The position numbers and the translations under genes are program-made. A DNA stretch of 64,000 nucleotides from positions 124,001 through 188,000 of the forward strand of contig NZ_JACIDN010000004.1 in the NCBI RefSeq assembly GCF_014196345.1. The letters run 5' to 3'. The notes under the pieces are model-generated. The model had not been told where the DNA came from. It did no database searches and was given only the letters and a program-made list of their open reading frames with translations. Source of the stretch: Methylobacterium brachythecii (lineage in GTDB: Bacteria; Pseudomonadota; Alphaproteobacteria; Rhizobiales; Beijerinckiaceae). Below are positions 1-8,511 of this stretch, one piece after another. The number at the start of each line of letters is the position of its first letter. The stretch's first letter is position 1.

Positions 1-702
1 AACCGCCAACTCACCACCCAGGCCGAGCAGCGCCTCAAGGTGCTCCAGACCCTCGACACGCTGGGCGCCGGCTTCCAGCTCGCGAGCCACGACCTCGACA
101 TCCGCGGCGCCGGCAATCTTTTGGGAGATGAGCAGTCCGGCCACATCAAGGAGGTCGGTTACGAGCTGTACCAGCAGATGCTGGAGGACGCCGTCACCGC
201 CCTGAAGGCCGGCATCGAGGAGCCGGAGGAAGAAGCCTGGTCGCCGACCATCGCGCTCGGCGCGCCGGTCACCATCCCGGAGGACTACGTCGAGGACCTC
301 ACCGTGCGCCTCGGCCTCTACCGCCGCCTCTCGACGCTCGAGAGCGACGCCGAGCTCGAGAGCTTCGGTGCCGAGCTGATCGACCGATTCGGCAAGCTGC
401 CGCCGGAGGTGGAGCAGCTCCTCAAGATCGTGACCATCAAGCTGCTCTGCCACGAGACCAACATCGAGAAGGTCGAGGCCGGGCCGAAGGGCATCGTGGT
501 TCAGTTCCGCGACAAGAAGTTCGCCAACCCGCCTGGGCTGATCACCTACGTCACCGAGCAAGCCTCCTTCGCGAAGGTCCGGCCGGACATGAGCATCGTC
601 TTCATCCGCGAGCTGAACAGCATCCCGGCGCGGCTGAAGGAGACCACGGGCATCCTGCGCAGCCTCGCGAAGATCGCGGGGCAGGGGAAGAAGGCCGCCT
701 GA
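1..702 (+). CDS. mfd: Transcription-repair coupling factor Mfd, C-terminal part (5' truncated by window edge)
   Basis: The reading frame is open from base 1 and ends at the TGA at 700-702, giving 233 residues of the end of Mfd. Mfd is the ATP-driven translocase that removes stalled RNA polymerase and recruits UvrA to lesions. The piece starts at the end of the helicase core (LTTQAEQRLKVLQTLDTLGA, then SHDLDIRGAGNLLGDEQSGH, the typical RecG/Mfd translocation region). It continues through the linker into the C-terminal D7 domain that autoinhibits UvrA binding (about residues 100-220). The ATPase motifs lie outside the window. Product identity is clear; the full length cannot be judged. Confidence 0.96.
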   Translation, partial: NRQLTTQAEQRLKVLQTLDTLGAGFQLASHDLDIRGAGNLLGDEQSGHIKEVGYELYQQMLEDAVTALKAGIEEPEEEAWSPTIALGAPVTIPEDYVEDLTVRLGLYRRLSTLESDAELESFGAELIDRFGKLPPEVEQLLKIVTIKLLCHETNIEKVEAGPKGIVVQFRDKKFANPPGLITYVTEQASFAKVRPDMSIVFIRELNSIPARLKETTGILRSLAKIAGQGKKAA

Positions 703-706
703 AACC

Positions 707-731
707 AAAAAGGCGAGCCTCCCGGCTCGCC
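707..731 (-). terminator. Rho-independent terminator for the minus-strand gene at 760-1101
   Basis: GGCGAGCC (712-719), a TCCC loop and GGCTCGCC (724-731) form a perfect 8-bp GC-rich stem. Read on the minus strand it is followed by TTTTT (complement of 707-711). It lies 29 bases past the stop of the minus-strand gene. There is no T tract on the plus strand, so it probably does not end mfd efficiently. Confidence 0.8.
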
Positions 732-759
732 CCTGTCATCGTTTCGTTGCCGGAGGTGC

Positions 760-1101
760 TTAGAGGTCCGGCTCGTTGAGCACGTAGGGACCGATTCGGC
801 TCTTGAGGTCGACCGGGGCGCCGGCCCGCATCAATCCGCCATCCATGTCGATGACGGGGATGCCACCGCGCTTCATCTGCTCACGCAGACGGTTCGCAAG
901 GCGCTCGTAGACGGCGTCGCGACGGTTGGAACTCTGGAGAACGACAGCGGCGGGGCGTGCGATCACGGCCAGCACATCGTCGAAGGCTTCGATCGAAGCG
1001 GTGACGCTGGCATAACCGAGCCCTGCGAGGTCGGCGGCCAGGGAATGGTCGGCGAGACGGACGCCGTCGTCGACGACTAGCACTTGCTGCAGCGCACCCA
1101 T
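760..1101 (-). CDS. Degenerate response-regulator receiver-like protein
   Basis: A 113-residue protein that begins MGALQQVLVVDDG, the usual start of a CheY-like receiver domain (beta1 followed by acidic residues). The expected beta3 phospho-acceptor aspartate is missing: the segment reads AAVVLQSSN where a receiver would have a hydrophobic strand ending in Asp. A conserved Lys region is not evident either. The frame is open upstream to 1347, but that extension is Arg/Pro/Ser-rich and looks non-coding, so the ATG at 1101 was chosen. Family assignment is tentative. It could be a pseudo-receiver that works without phosphorylation. A terminator follows at 707-731. Confidence 0.6.
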   Translation of the reverse strand: MGALQQVLVVDDGVRLADHSLAADLAGLGYASVTASIEAFDDVLAVIARPAAVVLQSSNRRDAVYERLANRLREQMKRGGIPVIDMDGGLMRAGAPVDLKSRIGPYVLNEPDL

Positions 1102-1392
1102 AAGCGTCGGTGTTATCCCAGATAGCCGACCCTGGGAAGGGCCGCAGTGCAATAACTCACATGGCCACGATTGGTTCGCCGGCCAAATCGATCCCGTGAC
1201 GATGCCGCTCTCCAGGTGAGCGCGAGATGAACTCGAACGTGGAATTCGAGCGATTCGGTCGCCGTGCCGATCGGCCGGCATCCACAATCGTCTGGCAGGC
1301 TTAAGAAATTTTCGACGTACCGGCGGCAGCGCGCGTAGCGTCGTCACGGGCGCCGACGCCCGACGCGCCGAACGTCAAGCTTGCGCGAAAGA

Positions 1393-2655
1393 TCAGGGGA
1401 TAGCGTCGAGAGCATGGGCCGGCCCCGCGACGAGCGCGGTGGCGAGGCCGGCCGTGATCACCGGCTCGTAGGGACTCGGCCGCCAGGCCTCTGCCGGTTC
1501 GGAGGCCGGTATTCCGCGATGCAACGGGACGCAGGCGCAGGCCTGTCCCCGGAAGGTGAGGCGACCTTCCTGGTTACGGCTCATGGCGATCAGCGAATCG
1601 GGCAGGGCGAGGCGTTCGGGCGAGGCCAGGACGAGGGCGAGGTCGCGGGCTGTGCCGCGGCGGCCGGACAGGATCGCGGTCTCGTCGAAGGCGACGGTGT
1701 CGATCACGGCCTCGACGCGTAGCGCCTGATCGGACCGCCGGCTGCGGTTGGGGAAGCGAACCGGCGCCCGGTGGGCGAGGGCGACCGAGCGCAGGGTCGG
1801 CGGCAGGGCGCGTCCGGCAAGGTTGGCTTCGAGGAAGCCGGGGGCGACGAGGTGCGTCGGCACCTCGCGCGCCAAGGCCGAGGCGAAGGCCGCGCCGTCG
1901 AACAGCGGCAAGGTTTCGAGAGCCGCACCCGAGACGAGGGACGCGGCCAGGCCCGTCGCGAGACCGCGCAGGTCGTGCGGCCCGATCAGGCTGAGGATGC
2001 GCTCATCCGGGCCGACGCGAGTCGCCACGAGATGCGCCGTCGCGGCCGCAACGAGAGAGCCGAAGCCGCGGTGGACCGGCCGGCCGGGATCGCCCGAGGC
2101 GAAGCTGACGAGGCCGATGCTGCCCGGTGCCGAAGAGGGCGGCACGTTCGAGGCAGCAGCGCGCTCGTCGAGCACCATGCCGTCGAGGTTGATCACGCCA
2201 TCCGGAACCTCCGGTCCGAACGCGGCGACGTAGCGCAGCCCGAAATAGCGTGCGGCAACCGCACAGATCCGCTCGGCCGGCGCCGACGCGCCGAGGCGGG
2301 CCTGGGTGAGGATCGCCGAGACCCCGACACCCTGGACGGCGGCGACGAGGGTGTCCTCGTCCCAGGAGACCGGCAGGAGGCAAGGCGTGTGGCCGGCCGC
2401 CTCGACCGCGAGCAGGGCGAGAGCGCTTTCGGCGCTGCCGGGCAGGCACAGGCCGATGCGGCTTCCCGGCGGCAGGCGCCAGGCGCGCAGGCCGCGGGCG
2501 AGGCGGTCGACGATCTCTGCGGCGGCCCCATAGGTCCATGTGATGGCCGGCCGGCTGCTCCAGTTCAGCTTGTCGGCCGGATCGATCAGGGCGACACGGT
2601 CCGGATGGTGGCGGGCGGTCATGCGCAACAGCGCGCCGAGCCCGATCCGCGCCAT
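1393..2655 (-). CDS. AMP-dependent synthetase/ligase-like protein, lacking the C-terminal subdomain
   Basis: 420 residues from the ATG at 2655; an upstream GTG at 2706 would add 17. The N-terminal part resembles the large domain of acyl-CoA synthetases (TARHHPDRVALID, then ITWTYGAAAEIVDRLARGLR, then GSRIGLCLPGSAESALALLA). The phosphate-binding loop, normally Ser/Thr/Gly/Lys-rich, reads SFASGDPGRPVHRG and has lost the usual TSGTTGxPK pattern. The protein stops near residue 420, short of the usual 500-550, so the mobile C-terminal subdomain with the catalytic lysine is missing. It may be an acyl-binding or non-catalytic relative. Enzyme activity is doubtful. Confidence 0.65.
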   Translation of the reverse strand: MARIGLGALLRMTARHHPDRVALIDPADKLNWSSRPAITWTYGAAAEIVDRLARGLRAWRLPPGSRIGLCLPGSAESALALLAVEAAGHTPCLLPVSWDEDTLVAAVQGVGVSAILTQARLGASAPAERICAVAARYFGLRYVAAFGPEVPDGVINLDGMVLDERAAASNVPPSSAPGSIGLVSFASGDPGRPVHRGFGSLVAAATAHLVATRVGPDERILSLIGPHDLRGLATGLAASLVSGAALETLPLFDGAAFASALAREVPTHLVAPGFLEANLAGRALPPTLRSVALAHRAPVRFPNRSRRSDQALRVEAVIDTVAFDETAILSGRRGTARDLALVLASPERLALPDSLIAMSRNQEGRLTFRGQACACVPLHRGIPASEPAEAWRPSPYEPVITAGLATALVAGPAHALDAIP

Positions 2656-3093
2656 GACGGGCGTACCCAGCGTCTCAGCCCCTGTGACAGCCCAATGCGC
2701 AGACACCCGGACGCATCCCCGATCCTGTTCTCGGTGATGGGGCGCTTATGGTTAACCCGGCGTTAAACCTCCGGCATCGGGCGAAGTCGCCGAACCGGTC
2801 GACTCTCGTCCATTTGGGCCACCCACGCTCTTCCGATTCAGCCCGCATGGGTGTACGGCGCAGGCGTCATGCCTTCGCCTCATTACGGGGGGAAAGCAGG
2901 CCGCGCGATCATTCGACAGGGCAGAGGGTTAGCTGGATCAGGCACCCAAACGCCCGCGAAGATCCGGCTTTTCGCGATGGGGCCGACCCGTCGCCGACTT
3001 GTCGGATCGCACCAGTCCCGCTGGTCTCCGGACAGCAGCGTGCGTCACGTAAGCCGCACCAAGAAGCGACGATTCGAATCCGTTGAAGGGGTC
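2656..3093. other. Intergenic region between divergent genes, no gene seen
   Basis: This stretch of about 440 bases separates the minus-strand AMP-ligase-like gene from the plus-strand IalB-like gene. It contains a GGTTAACCCGGCGTTAAACC segment near 2752 that may be part of a promoter. The frame that is open through 2851-3093 reads as Arg-rich low-quality sequence and is not taken as coding. Confidence 0.5.
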
Positions 3094-3870
3094 ATGAAGC
3101 CGATGTTCCTTGCAAACCGTCCCGCGCGCCCGCTGCGCACTGCTACGCTGATCGCTCTGGCGGGCCTCGGCGCCGGCCTTGCCAGCCCGGCCTTCGCCCA
3201 AGCCAACAAGAAGCCCGCCCCGGCGGCTCCCGCGCCCACCGCCCCGGCTCCGGCCGCTCCGGCAGGTCAGCCGCCGCAGGGTGCTGCCCAGCAGGCCGGC
3301 CCGCAGATCATCGCCGTCAAGTCCGAGCCGAGCCAGGACAAGTGGACCAAGGTCTGCGGCAACGACAAGAATTCCGGCACCGACGTCTGCTACACCACCC
3401 GCGACTTCGTCTCGGACAATGGCCAGCCGGTTCTCGCCACCGCGGTCTACGACATGAAGAACCCGGCCCAGAAGCAGGAGGTCAAGGTCGTCCGCTTCCT
3501 TCTGCCGCTCGGCCTGATGCTCGCCCCGGGCATCCGCTTCAGCGTCGACGGCAAGGAGCTCACCGCCGGCAAGTTCGCGGTCTGCTTCCCCAACGGCTGC
3601 TTCGCAGAAGCCGGCGGCGTCTCGGCCGAGTTCATGAATGCGCTGAAGAAGGGCACCACGCTCAACGTCGCGGTTCAGAACCAGACCCAGAAGGAAGTGA
3701 TCTTCGCGGTGCCGCTCGCTGGCTTCGGCACGGCCTTCGACGGCCCGGCCATCGACCCGAAGGTGCTCGAAGAGCAGCAGAAGAAGCTGCAGGCTGAGCT
3801 TGAGAAGAAGAGCGACGACATGCGCAAGAAACTCGAGACCCAGGGCGCCAGCGCCGCGCCGAAGCCGTAA
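3094..3870 (+). CDS. Invasion-associated locus B (IalB) family secreted protein
   Basis: 258 residues from the ATG at 3094, preceded by GAAGGGG as ribosome binding site. Residues 1-37 form a signal peptide (Arg-containing start, LIALAGLGAGLASPAFAQA). An Ala/Pro-rich linker runs from about 40 to 70. The IalB domain follows, with four cysteines in the family pattern (KVCG, DVCYT, FAVCF and NGCF), suggesting two disulfides in the periplasm. The C-terminus is a charged helix (EEQQKKLQAELEKKSDDMRK). IalB relatives are common in Rhizobiales, where their role outside Bartonella is not settled. A strong bidirectional terminator follows. Confidence 0.85.
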   Translation: MKPMFLANRPARPLRTATLIALAGLGAGLASPAFAQANKKPAPAAPAPTAPAPAAPAGQPPQGAAQQAGPQIIAVKSEPSQDKWTKVCGNDKNSGTDVCYTTRDFVSDNGQPVLATAVYDMKNPAQKQEVKVVRFLLPLGLMLAPGIRFSVDGKELTAGKFAVCFPNGCFAEAGGVSAEFMNALKKGTTLNVAVQNQTQKEVIFAVPLAGFGTAFDGPAIDPKVLEEQQKKLQAELEKKSDDMRKKLETQGASAAPKP

Positions 3871-3943
3871 GGCCCGAGCCATCCCTCTCGGCCCGGAACA
3901 CGGGCCAAGAGGGATCACGGAGGGTGATCACGGTCAGCGAACG

Positions 3944-3975
3944 AAAAAGGCCGGGCATCGCTGCCCGGCCTTTTT
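3944..3975. terminator. Bidirectional intrinsic terminator between convergent ialB-like and hspQ genes
   Basis: AAAAAGGCCGGGCA, a TCGC loop and TGCCCGGCCTTTTT form a 14-bp perfect inverted repeat with an A tract on one side and a T tract on the other. It can stop transcription from both converging genes. Confidence 0.93.
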
Positions 3976-3997
3976 CATGCCCGAGGTTTCGGGAAAC

Positions 3998-4351
3998 TCA
4001 ATTCGCCTGGCCGGCCCGCACCCGGTAGGCACCGTCGGGCGCCCGGTCGAACACCTCCGGGATGCCGGCATGGCGCAGGGCCTCGCCCGACATGTCCGGC
4101 ACGAGGTTCTGCTCGGAGACGTAGGCGATGTACTCGCTGTCCGCGTTCTCGGCGAGCAGGTGGTAGAAGGGCTGGTCCCGTCGTGGCCGCACCTCCTCGG
4201 GTATCGCCTCCCACCACTCCTCGGTGTTGGCGAATTCCGGGTCGACGTCGAACACGACGCCGCGGAACGGGTAGATCCGGTGACGGACCACCGCTCCGAG
4301 GTTGAACTTGGCGGTTCTGATCAGGTCTTCGGGCATCGCGGTATCGGCCAT
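3998..4351 (-). CDS. hspQ: Heat shock protein HspQ / hemimethylated-DNA-binding YccV-like protein
   Basis: 117 residues, close to the family's usual 105-115. The domain starts after a short N-terminal tail with FNLGAVVRHRIYPFRGVVFDVDPEFANTEEWW. It continues with DQPFYHLLAENADSEYIAYVSEQNLVPD, both hallmarks of HspQ. In enterobacteria HspQ is a Lon specificity-enhancing factor and affects DnaA levels; that role is assumed here only by family. The ATG at 4351 is used, and an internal ATG 15 bases downstream is also possible. The gene converges on the IalB-like gene and shares its terminator. Confidence 0.9.
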   Translation of the reverse strand: MADTAMPEDLIRTAKFNLGAVVRHRIYPFRGVVFDVDPEFANTEEWWEAIPEEVRPRRDQPFYHLLAENADSEYIAYVSEQNLVPDMSGEALRHAGIPEVFDRAPDGAYRVRAGQAN

Positions 4352-4408
4352 GGCCGTAAAATAGGCCGGGTCGGCGTTCCTGTCATCCGATCCCGGACTG
4401 CATCCCCA

Positions 4409-5458
4409 TCAAGGCAGCTTGTAGACTTTCGCCAGCTCCGGGTCCTTGTCGGCCACGAGGCGGGCGAGGTCGACGATGACCTTGGCCTGTTTCCAGGTGG
4501 CGTCGTCCTGCATCTTGCCGTCGAGCATCACCGCGCCGGTACCGTCGGGCATGGCCTCGACGATCCGGGCGGCGAAGTTCACCTCGTCCGGGTCCGGCGC
4601 AAACACCTTCTTGGCGATGGCGACCTGGCTCGGATGCAGCGTCCAGGCGCCGGCGCAGCCCATCAGGAAGGCGTTGCGGAACTGGACCTCGCAGGCCGCG
4701 GCATCGGAAAAATCGCCGAACGGGCCGTAGAAGGCCTTGATGCCGTTGGCCGCGCAGGCGTCGACCATTTTCGCGATCGTGTAGTGCCAGAGGTCCTGCT
4801 GGGCCGAGACGCGGGCCTCCTCGCCCTTGGCGTCCGCGATGACGCGGTATTCGGGATGGCCGCCGCCGACGCGGGTGGTCTTCATGCTGCGCGAGGCCGC
4901 GAGATCGGCCGGGCCGAGGCTCATGCCGTGCATGCGCGGGGAGGCCGAGGCGATGGCATCGACATTCGCCACGCCTTCGGCCGTCTCCAGGATGGCGTGA
5001 ACCAGGATCGGCTTCTCGACCTTGTGGCGCGCCTCGAGCTGGGCGAGCAACTGGTCGATGTAATGGATGTCCCAAGGCCCCTCGACCTTCGGCACCATGA
5101 TCACGTCGAGCTTGGAGCCGATCTCGCCGACGACCTCGAACAGGTCGTCGAGAATCCAGGGCGAGTTCAGGGCGTTGATGCGGGTCCAGAGGCCGGTGCC
5201 GGTTTTGGCGAAATCGACCTCCTTGCCCATGGCGATGAAGCCCTTGCGCGCGGCTTCCTTCTGGTCGGCCGGCACGGCGTCTTCGAGGTTGCCGAGCACC
5301 ACGTCCACAGTCGCGGCGAGGTCGCCGACCTTGGCGCGAACCTTTTCGTTGTGGGGCGGCACGAAGTGGATCATGCGCTCGAGCTTCACCGGAAGCTCGC
5401 GGAAGGGCTCGGGAGCACCGGCAGCGAGCGGCTGGAAGAAGCGGCGCGGAAGTTTCAT
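4409..5458 (-). CDS. mcl: HpcH/HpaI (CitE-like) lyase, probable L-malyl-CoA/beta-methylmalyl-CoA lyase
   Basis: 349 residues. The order of motifs matches the Mcl/CitE TIM-barrel family: LGNLEDAVP (metal-binding acidic pair E59/D60), [59 protein letters not shown] and [10 protein letters not shown]. The C-terminal [18 protein letters not shown] is also typical. Such enzymes cleave malyl-CoA to acetyl-CoA and glyoxylate, or beta-methylmalyl-CoA to propionyl-CoA and glyoxylate, in the serine cycle and ethylmalonyl-CoA pathway. The sequence resembles the Rhodobacter Mcl1 type. No serine-cycle gene sits next to it, so substrate is inferred from similarity only. Confidence 0.8.
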   Translation of the reverse strand: MKLPRRFFQPLAAGAPEPFRELPVKLERMIHFVPPHNEKVRAKVGDLAATVDVVLGNLEDAVPADQKEAARKGFIAMGKEVDFAKTGTGLWTRINALNSPWILDDLFEVVGEIGSKLDVIMVPKVEGPWDIHYIDQLLAQLEARHKVEKPILVHAILETAEGVANVDAIASASPRMHGMSLGPADLAASRSMKTTRVGGGHPEYRVIADAKGEEARVSAQQDLWHYTIAKMVDACAANGIKAFYGPFGDFSDAAACEVQFRNAFLMGCAGAWTLHPSQVAIAKKVFAPDPDEVNFAARIVEAMPDGTGAVMLDGKMQDDATWKQAKVIVDLARLVADKDPELAKVYKLP

Positions 5459-5541
5459 GCGTTTCGGGCTCCGGAAGGCGTGTGTTGGCCTCCCGTTAGT
5501 TCACCCGCCGCCTCCGCGTAAAGGCTACCCGGGTACAACCA

Positions 5542-6744
5542 TTAGGGCATATGCGCCGCGACGCGCTTAGCGATGGCATTCACCCGTTGGGTGGCGTCGT
5601 CGTAGAGCGCCTTGTCACGCATGTCGCCGCCGACTCGGACCGCGATGTTGACCACGCCCTTGCGGATGACGATCTGGTTCGTCGGCGAGAGGCTGGCTTC
5701 GTCACCGATCCCCTGCAGGTCGGTCTTGGCATCGCCGACCTTCTTCGAGATCTGATAATATTTGAGCGCGAGTTCGGGCGTCGCGGCGACGTCTTGGACG
5801 TTCAGCGAGATCGTGTTGCTGATGATCTTCCGGGCGCCGCCCTCGGTCAGCGCCTTGCTCGCGGTATAGTGGCAGGCGATCGGGTTCGGCAGTTTCTCGA
5901 CCTTCTGCTCGCGCCCGTCCGAGGTCAGGGTACCCATGACCTTGCGGACTGGATCCAGCTTCATGTCGCCGAAGACCGCGCGCACGTCCTCTTCCATCAG
6001 AAGGCCGCAGGCGTCGGGCCACCGATCGACGGGAGCCTGAGCGGATTTGCGGGTATCGGGCGGGATGATGACCTCGTCCTTCGGCGCGACGGGGCTCTTC
6101 ACTGCCGTATCCGTGCCGGCGACCATGCCGGTCCCCTCCTGCCAGCGCCCCGCCGCCTGCTCGGCCAGCGCCAGGGCATTCGGCAAGGTCTGCGTCGAGT
6201 AATTGTCGAGGGAGATGACGAAGACGAGATCGCCTTTGCGCACGCGCACGTCCGTCGTGAACTCGGACACCTCTTGGAAGGCCTCGTCGCCGATGCCGCG
6301 CGCAGGTTCGACCGTGCGCTTCTTGTTGGGATCGGATTCGGCGATCTTGGTGCGGGTGCTGAGCACGTTCTTGAAGACGTCGATTGAGCCGCCTCGGCCG
6401 CTCGTTCCCTCGCCGGACAGTACGACGGTGACGGTGACGAACTTCGCCAGGTCCGATCGGGAGGTTGGGCTCGGCAGGCGTACGAGATACTGGCAGCCCT
6501 GATTGTACTGGGGCCCCTTGAAGACCAAGCTCAGGGTCGCGCCTTTGCTCTCGACTGGGCGTCCGGGAAACAGCGTTTCGAGATCGGATTTTCGAACGAG
6601 CCCACAGGCATCGGGTTTTCCCGGCGGCGTCGTAGTGACGGGCGCAGTCTGGGCCGTCGCGCTCATCGGGGCCGCGAACGCCGTCAGGAATGCCAAGCCA
6701 AGGATCGAGAGCGGGTTGCCCGTCTGCGTCGCAAGTCGAGTCAT
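5542..6744 (-). CDS. Secreted protein with two tandem homologous domains, function unknown
   Basis: 400 residues with an N-terminal signal peptide ending around SATAQ (residues 26-32). The mature protein contains the same unit twice, about residues 45-205 and 243-400. Each starts with a Cys motif (DACGLVRKSDLETLFPG and DACGLLMEEDVRAVFGD), has a second cysteine in an xxCxY context (GCQYLV and ACHYTA), and ends with GIGDEA followed by RKGxLVFVI-like or RKGVVNIAV strands. The repeat resembles DUF3558-like secreted domains, but this is a weak impression. It probably works in the periplasm. No operon partner is evident. Confidence 0.7.
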   Translation of the reverse strand: MTRLATQTGNPLSILGLAFLTAFAAPMSATAQTAPVTTTPPGKPDACGLVRKSDLETLFPGRPVESKGATLSLVFKGPQYNQGCQYLVRLPSPTSRSDLAKFVTVTVVLSGEGTSGRGGSIDVFKNVLSTRTKIAESDPNKKRTVEPARGIGDEAFQEVSEFTTDVRVRKGDLVFVISLDNYSTQTLPNALALAEQAAGRWQEGTGMVAGTDTAVKSPVAPKDEVIIPPDTRKSAQAPVDRWPDACGLLMEEDVRAVFGDMKLDPVRKVMGTLTSDGREQKVEKLPNPIACHYTASKALTEGGARKIISNTISLNVQDVAATPELALKYYQISKKVGDAKTDLQGIGDEASLSPTNQIVIRKGVVNIAVRVGGDMRDKALYDDATQRVNAIAKRVAAHMP

Positions 6745-7156
6745 CGCTGGATACTCCAGGGTCCATGCCGGCCGAGCCCGTACGGCGCGCTCGCGGGTCG
6801 CCGCCGTCGAGACGGTTTAGCTTCATCTCCGAACCGTCGAAGGCAGGCTTAGCCGCTGGTTTGGCCGGAATCGGGTGCGCAGCCGCACAGCGTTGCCCAA
6901 GGGTGCCGCTGCACCGCAAAATCGTCGGAACTGGCCGATGGCTTGCGTGTTTCTGCGTCGAGGCGGCGGCGAGCGCTACGGCGCGATGCGAATGAGGCAG
7001 TCAGGACGCGGCAGTCGAGACGGACCGGGCCCACAACTGATCTTCCAAAAGCTTTTCCAAGGAAAGCATTTGGGAACTCTTGTTGGCTCATGGTTTCGTG
7101 GACATCCTATGGTGGCCATGTCGTCGTGAGACTGCTCTCGTCCTCGGGGTATCGCC
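6745..7156. other. Intergenic region between divergent genes, no gene seen
   Basis: About 410 bases lie between the start of the minus-strand duplicated secreted protein and the patatin gene. The short frames here overlap one another and show no recognisable protein. A locally less GC-rich stretch at 7035-7095 (CTTCCAAAAGCTTTTCCAAG and what follows) may hold the promoter of the patatin gene. Confidence 0.4.
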
Positions 7157-8500
7157 ATGACAGCAGAATCGACGACGATGAGCGCCAGCCGGCGCGGAGC
7201 GATCACGGGCGCCGTCCTGCTCGCCCTCGGATTGGGTCTCGACGACGGCGCGCTCGCGCGCTCGCCGGCGCAACATCAGCGCCCGCAGGCGGCCGAGAAG
7301 TTGGCACAGAAGGCGCAGGCTCCCGATCCGCTCCAGCAGGGCAAGCAGGAGCGCGTGCCGTTCACGGCCCAGGAAACGGCCAGCGCCAAGCCCGAGGATC
7401 TGCCCAGTTCCGTGAGATTCGCCGGCGACGATCCGGCCGCCTTCCAGAAGGTCGTCGGCGACGCCAGGGCGGCTCACGATTCCTGGCTCGTCATCTCCGG
7501 CGGTGGTGAGAACGGCGCCTTCGCGGCCGGCATCCTCAGCGGTTGGTCGCGGGCCGGCAACCGCCCGAACTTCGGCGTGATCACCGGGGTGAGCACCGGG
7601 GCGCTGATCGCGCCATTCGCGTTCGTCGGCCCGTCGGCGGATGCGGCGCTCAAGCAGAACTACACCGAGATCACCGCGGCCGACGTGTTCGAGTTCGGAG
7701 GCACTAACGCGGCGCTGACGGATACTTGGCCGCTCAAGGACCGGATCGACAAATCGGTCACGCCCGATCTGCTCAAGGCGATCGCGGCCGAGCATGCCAA
7801 GGGCCGCCGCCTCCTCGTCGCGACGACGCAGGTCGAGACCGAGCGCCCTGTGGTCTGGGACATGGGCGCCATCGCCAGCCTCGCGAGCGGCCCCGAAGCC
7901 CAGAAATATGGCGACAGGCCGTTGAAGCTGTTTCGCGAGATCGTGCTCGCCTCCACCGCCGTTCCCGGCGTGTTTCCGCCAGTGATGATCGATGCGGTCA
8001 CCGAGGGCGGCAAGCGCATCCAGGAGATGCACGACGACGGCGGCTCCATGGCGCCCTATTACTTGGCGCCCGCCGCGACGCTCGCCGGCGCGCCGGATGG
8101 GGGCATGAAGCTGCCGGCGAGCACGGTCTATCTCGTGATCAACAACAAGCTGACGCCGGAATTCGGTCTCGTGCCGCGCACGGTTCTCGGGGTGCTCAGC
8201 GGCACGGTGTCGGCAGCGATCAAGGCACAGACGCAGGGCGCCCTCGCGATCACACGGGCCTATGCCGCCCGCACCCATCTCGACCTGCGCGTCGCCGAGA
8301 TCGACGGCCGCTTCGACAAGGTCTCACCGGGTCCCTTCGACCCGAAATACATGAAGGCCCTGTTCGAGCACGGCGAAGCGCTGGCCAAGAGCGGAAAGGC
8401 CTTCCCGGAGGCACAGATCGCCTCACCGAGAGGGCGCTCCGACAATCTCAAGGGTGCCGACGCCGTGCCGATGGACGATCGCACCCTCGCGCAACGCTGA
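7157..8500 (+). CDS. Patatin-like phospholipase family protein, probably exported
   Basis: 447 residues. An N-terminal hydrophobic segment (about residues 14-35) suggests export. The patatin core has the oxyanion-hole motif SGGGENGAF (114-122), the nucleophile elbow GVSTG with Ser146, and the DGG motif HDDGGS (292-297) carrying the catalytic Asp294. Patatins use this Ser-Asp dyad to hydrolyse acyl esters of lipids. The substrate here is unknown. The gene converges on the UbiH-type gene, with 11 bases between the stops. Confidence 0.88.
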   Translation: MTAESTTMSASRRGAITGAVLLALGLGLDDGALARSPAQHQRPQAAEKLAQKAQAPDPLQQGKQERVPFTAQETASAKPEDLPSSVRFAGDDPAAFQKVVGDARAAHDSWLVISGGGENGAFAAGILSGWSRAGNRPNFGVITGVSTGALIAPFAFVGPSADAALKQNYTEITAADVFEFGGTNAALTDTWPLKDRIDKSVTPDLLKAIAAEHAKGRRLLVATTQVETERPVVWDMGAIASLASGPEAQKYGDRPLKLFREIVLASTAVPGVFPPVMIDAVTEGGKRIQEMHDDGGSMAPYYLAPAATLAGAPDGGMKLPASTVYLVINNKLTPEFGLVPRTVLGVLSGTVSAAIKAQTQGALAITRAYAARTHLDLRVAEIDGRFDKVSPGPFDPKYMKALFEHGEALAKSGKAFPEAQIASPRGRSDNLKGADAVPMDDRTLAQR

Positions 8501-8511
8501 TCGCCGGCCCG

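Noticed and set aside
1102..1347. N-terminal extension of the receiver-like gene
   Set aside because: The extension has no similarity pattern and an unusual composition; the protein fold starts at the ATG at 1101.
3800..5521. A 573-codon open frame on the plus strand
   Set aside because: It lies opposite hspQ and the malyl-CoA-lyase-like gene and is an antisense shadow; its translation is Arg/His/Gly/Asp-rich with no family match.
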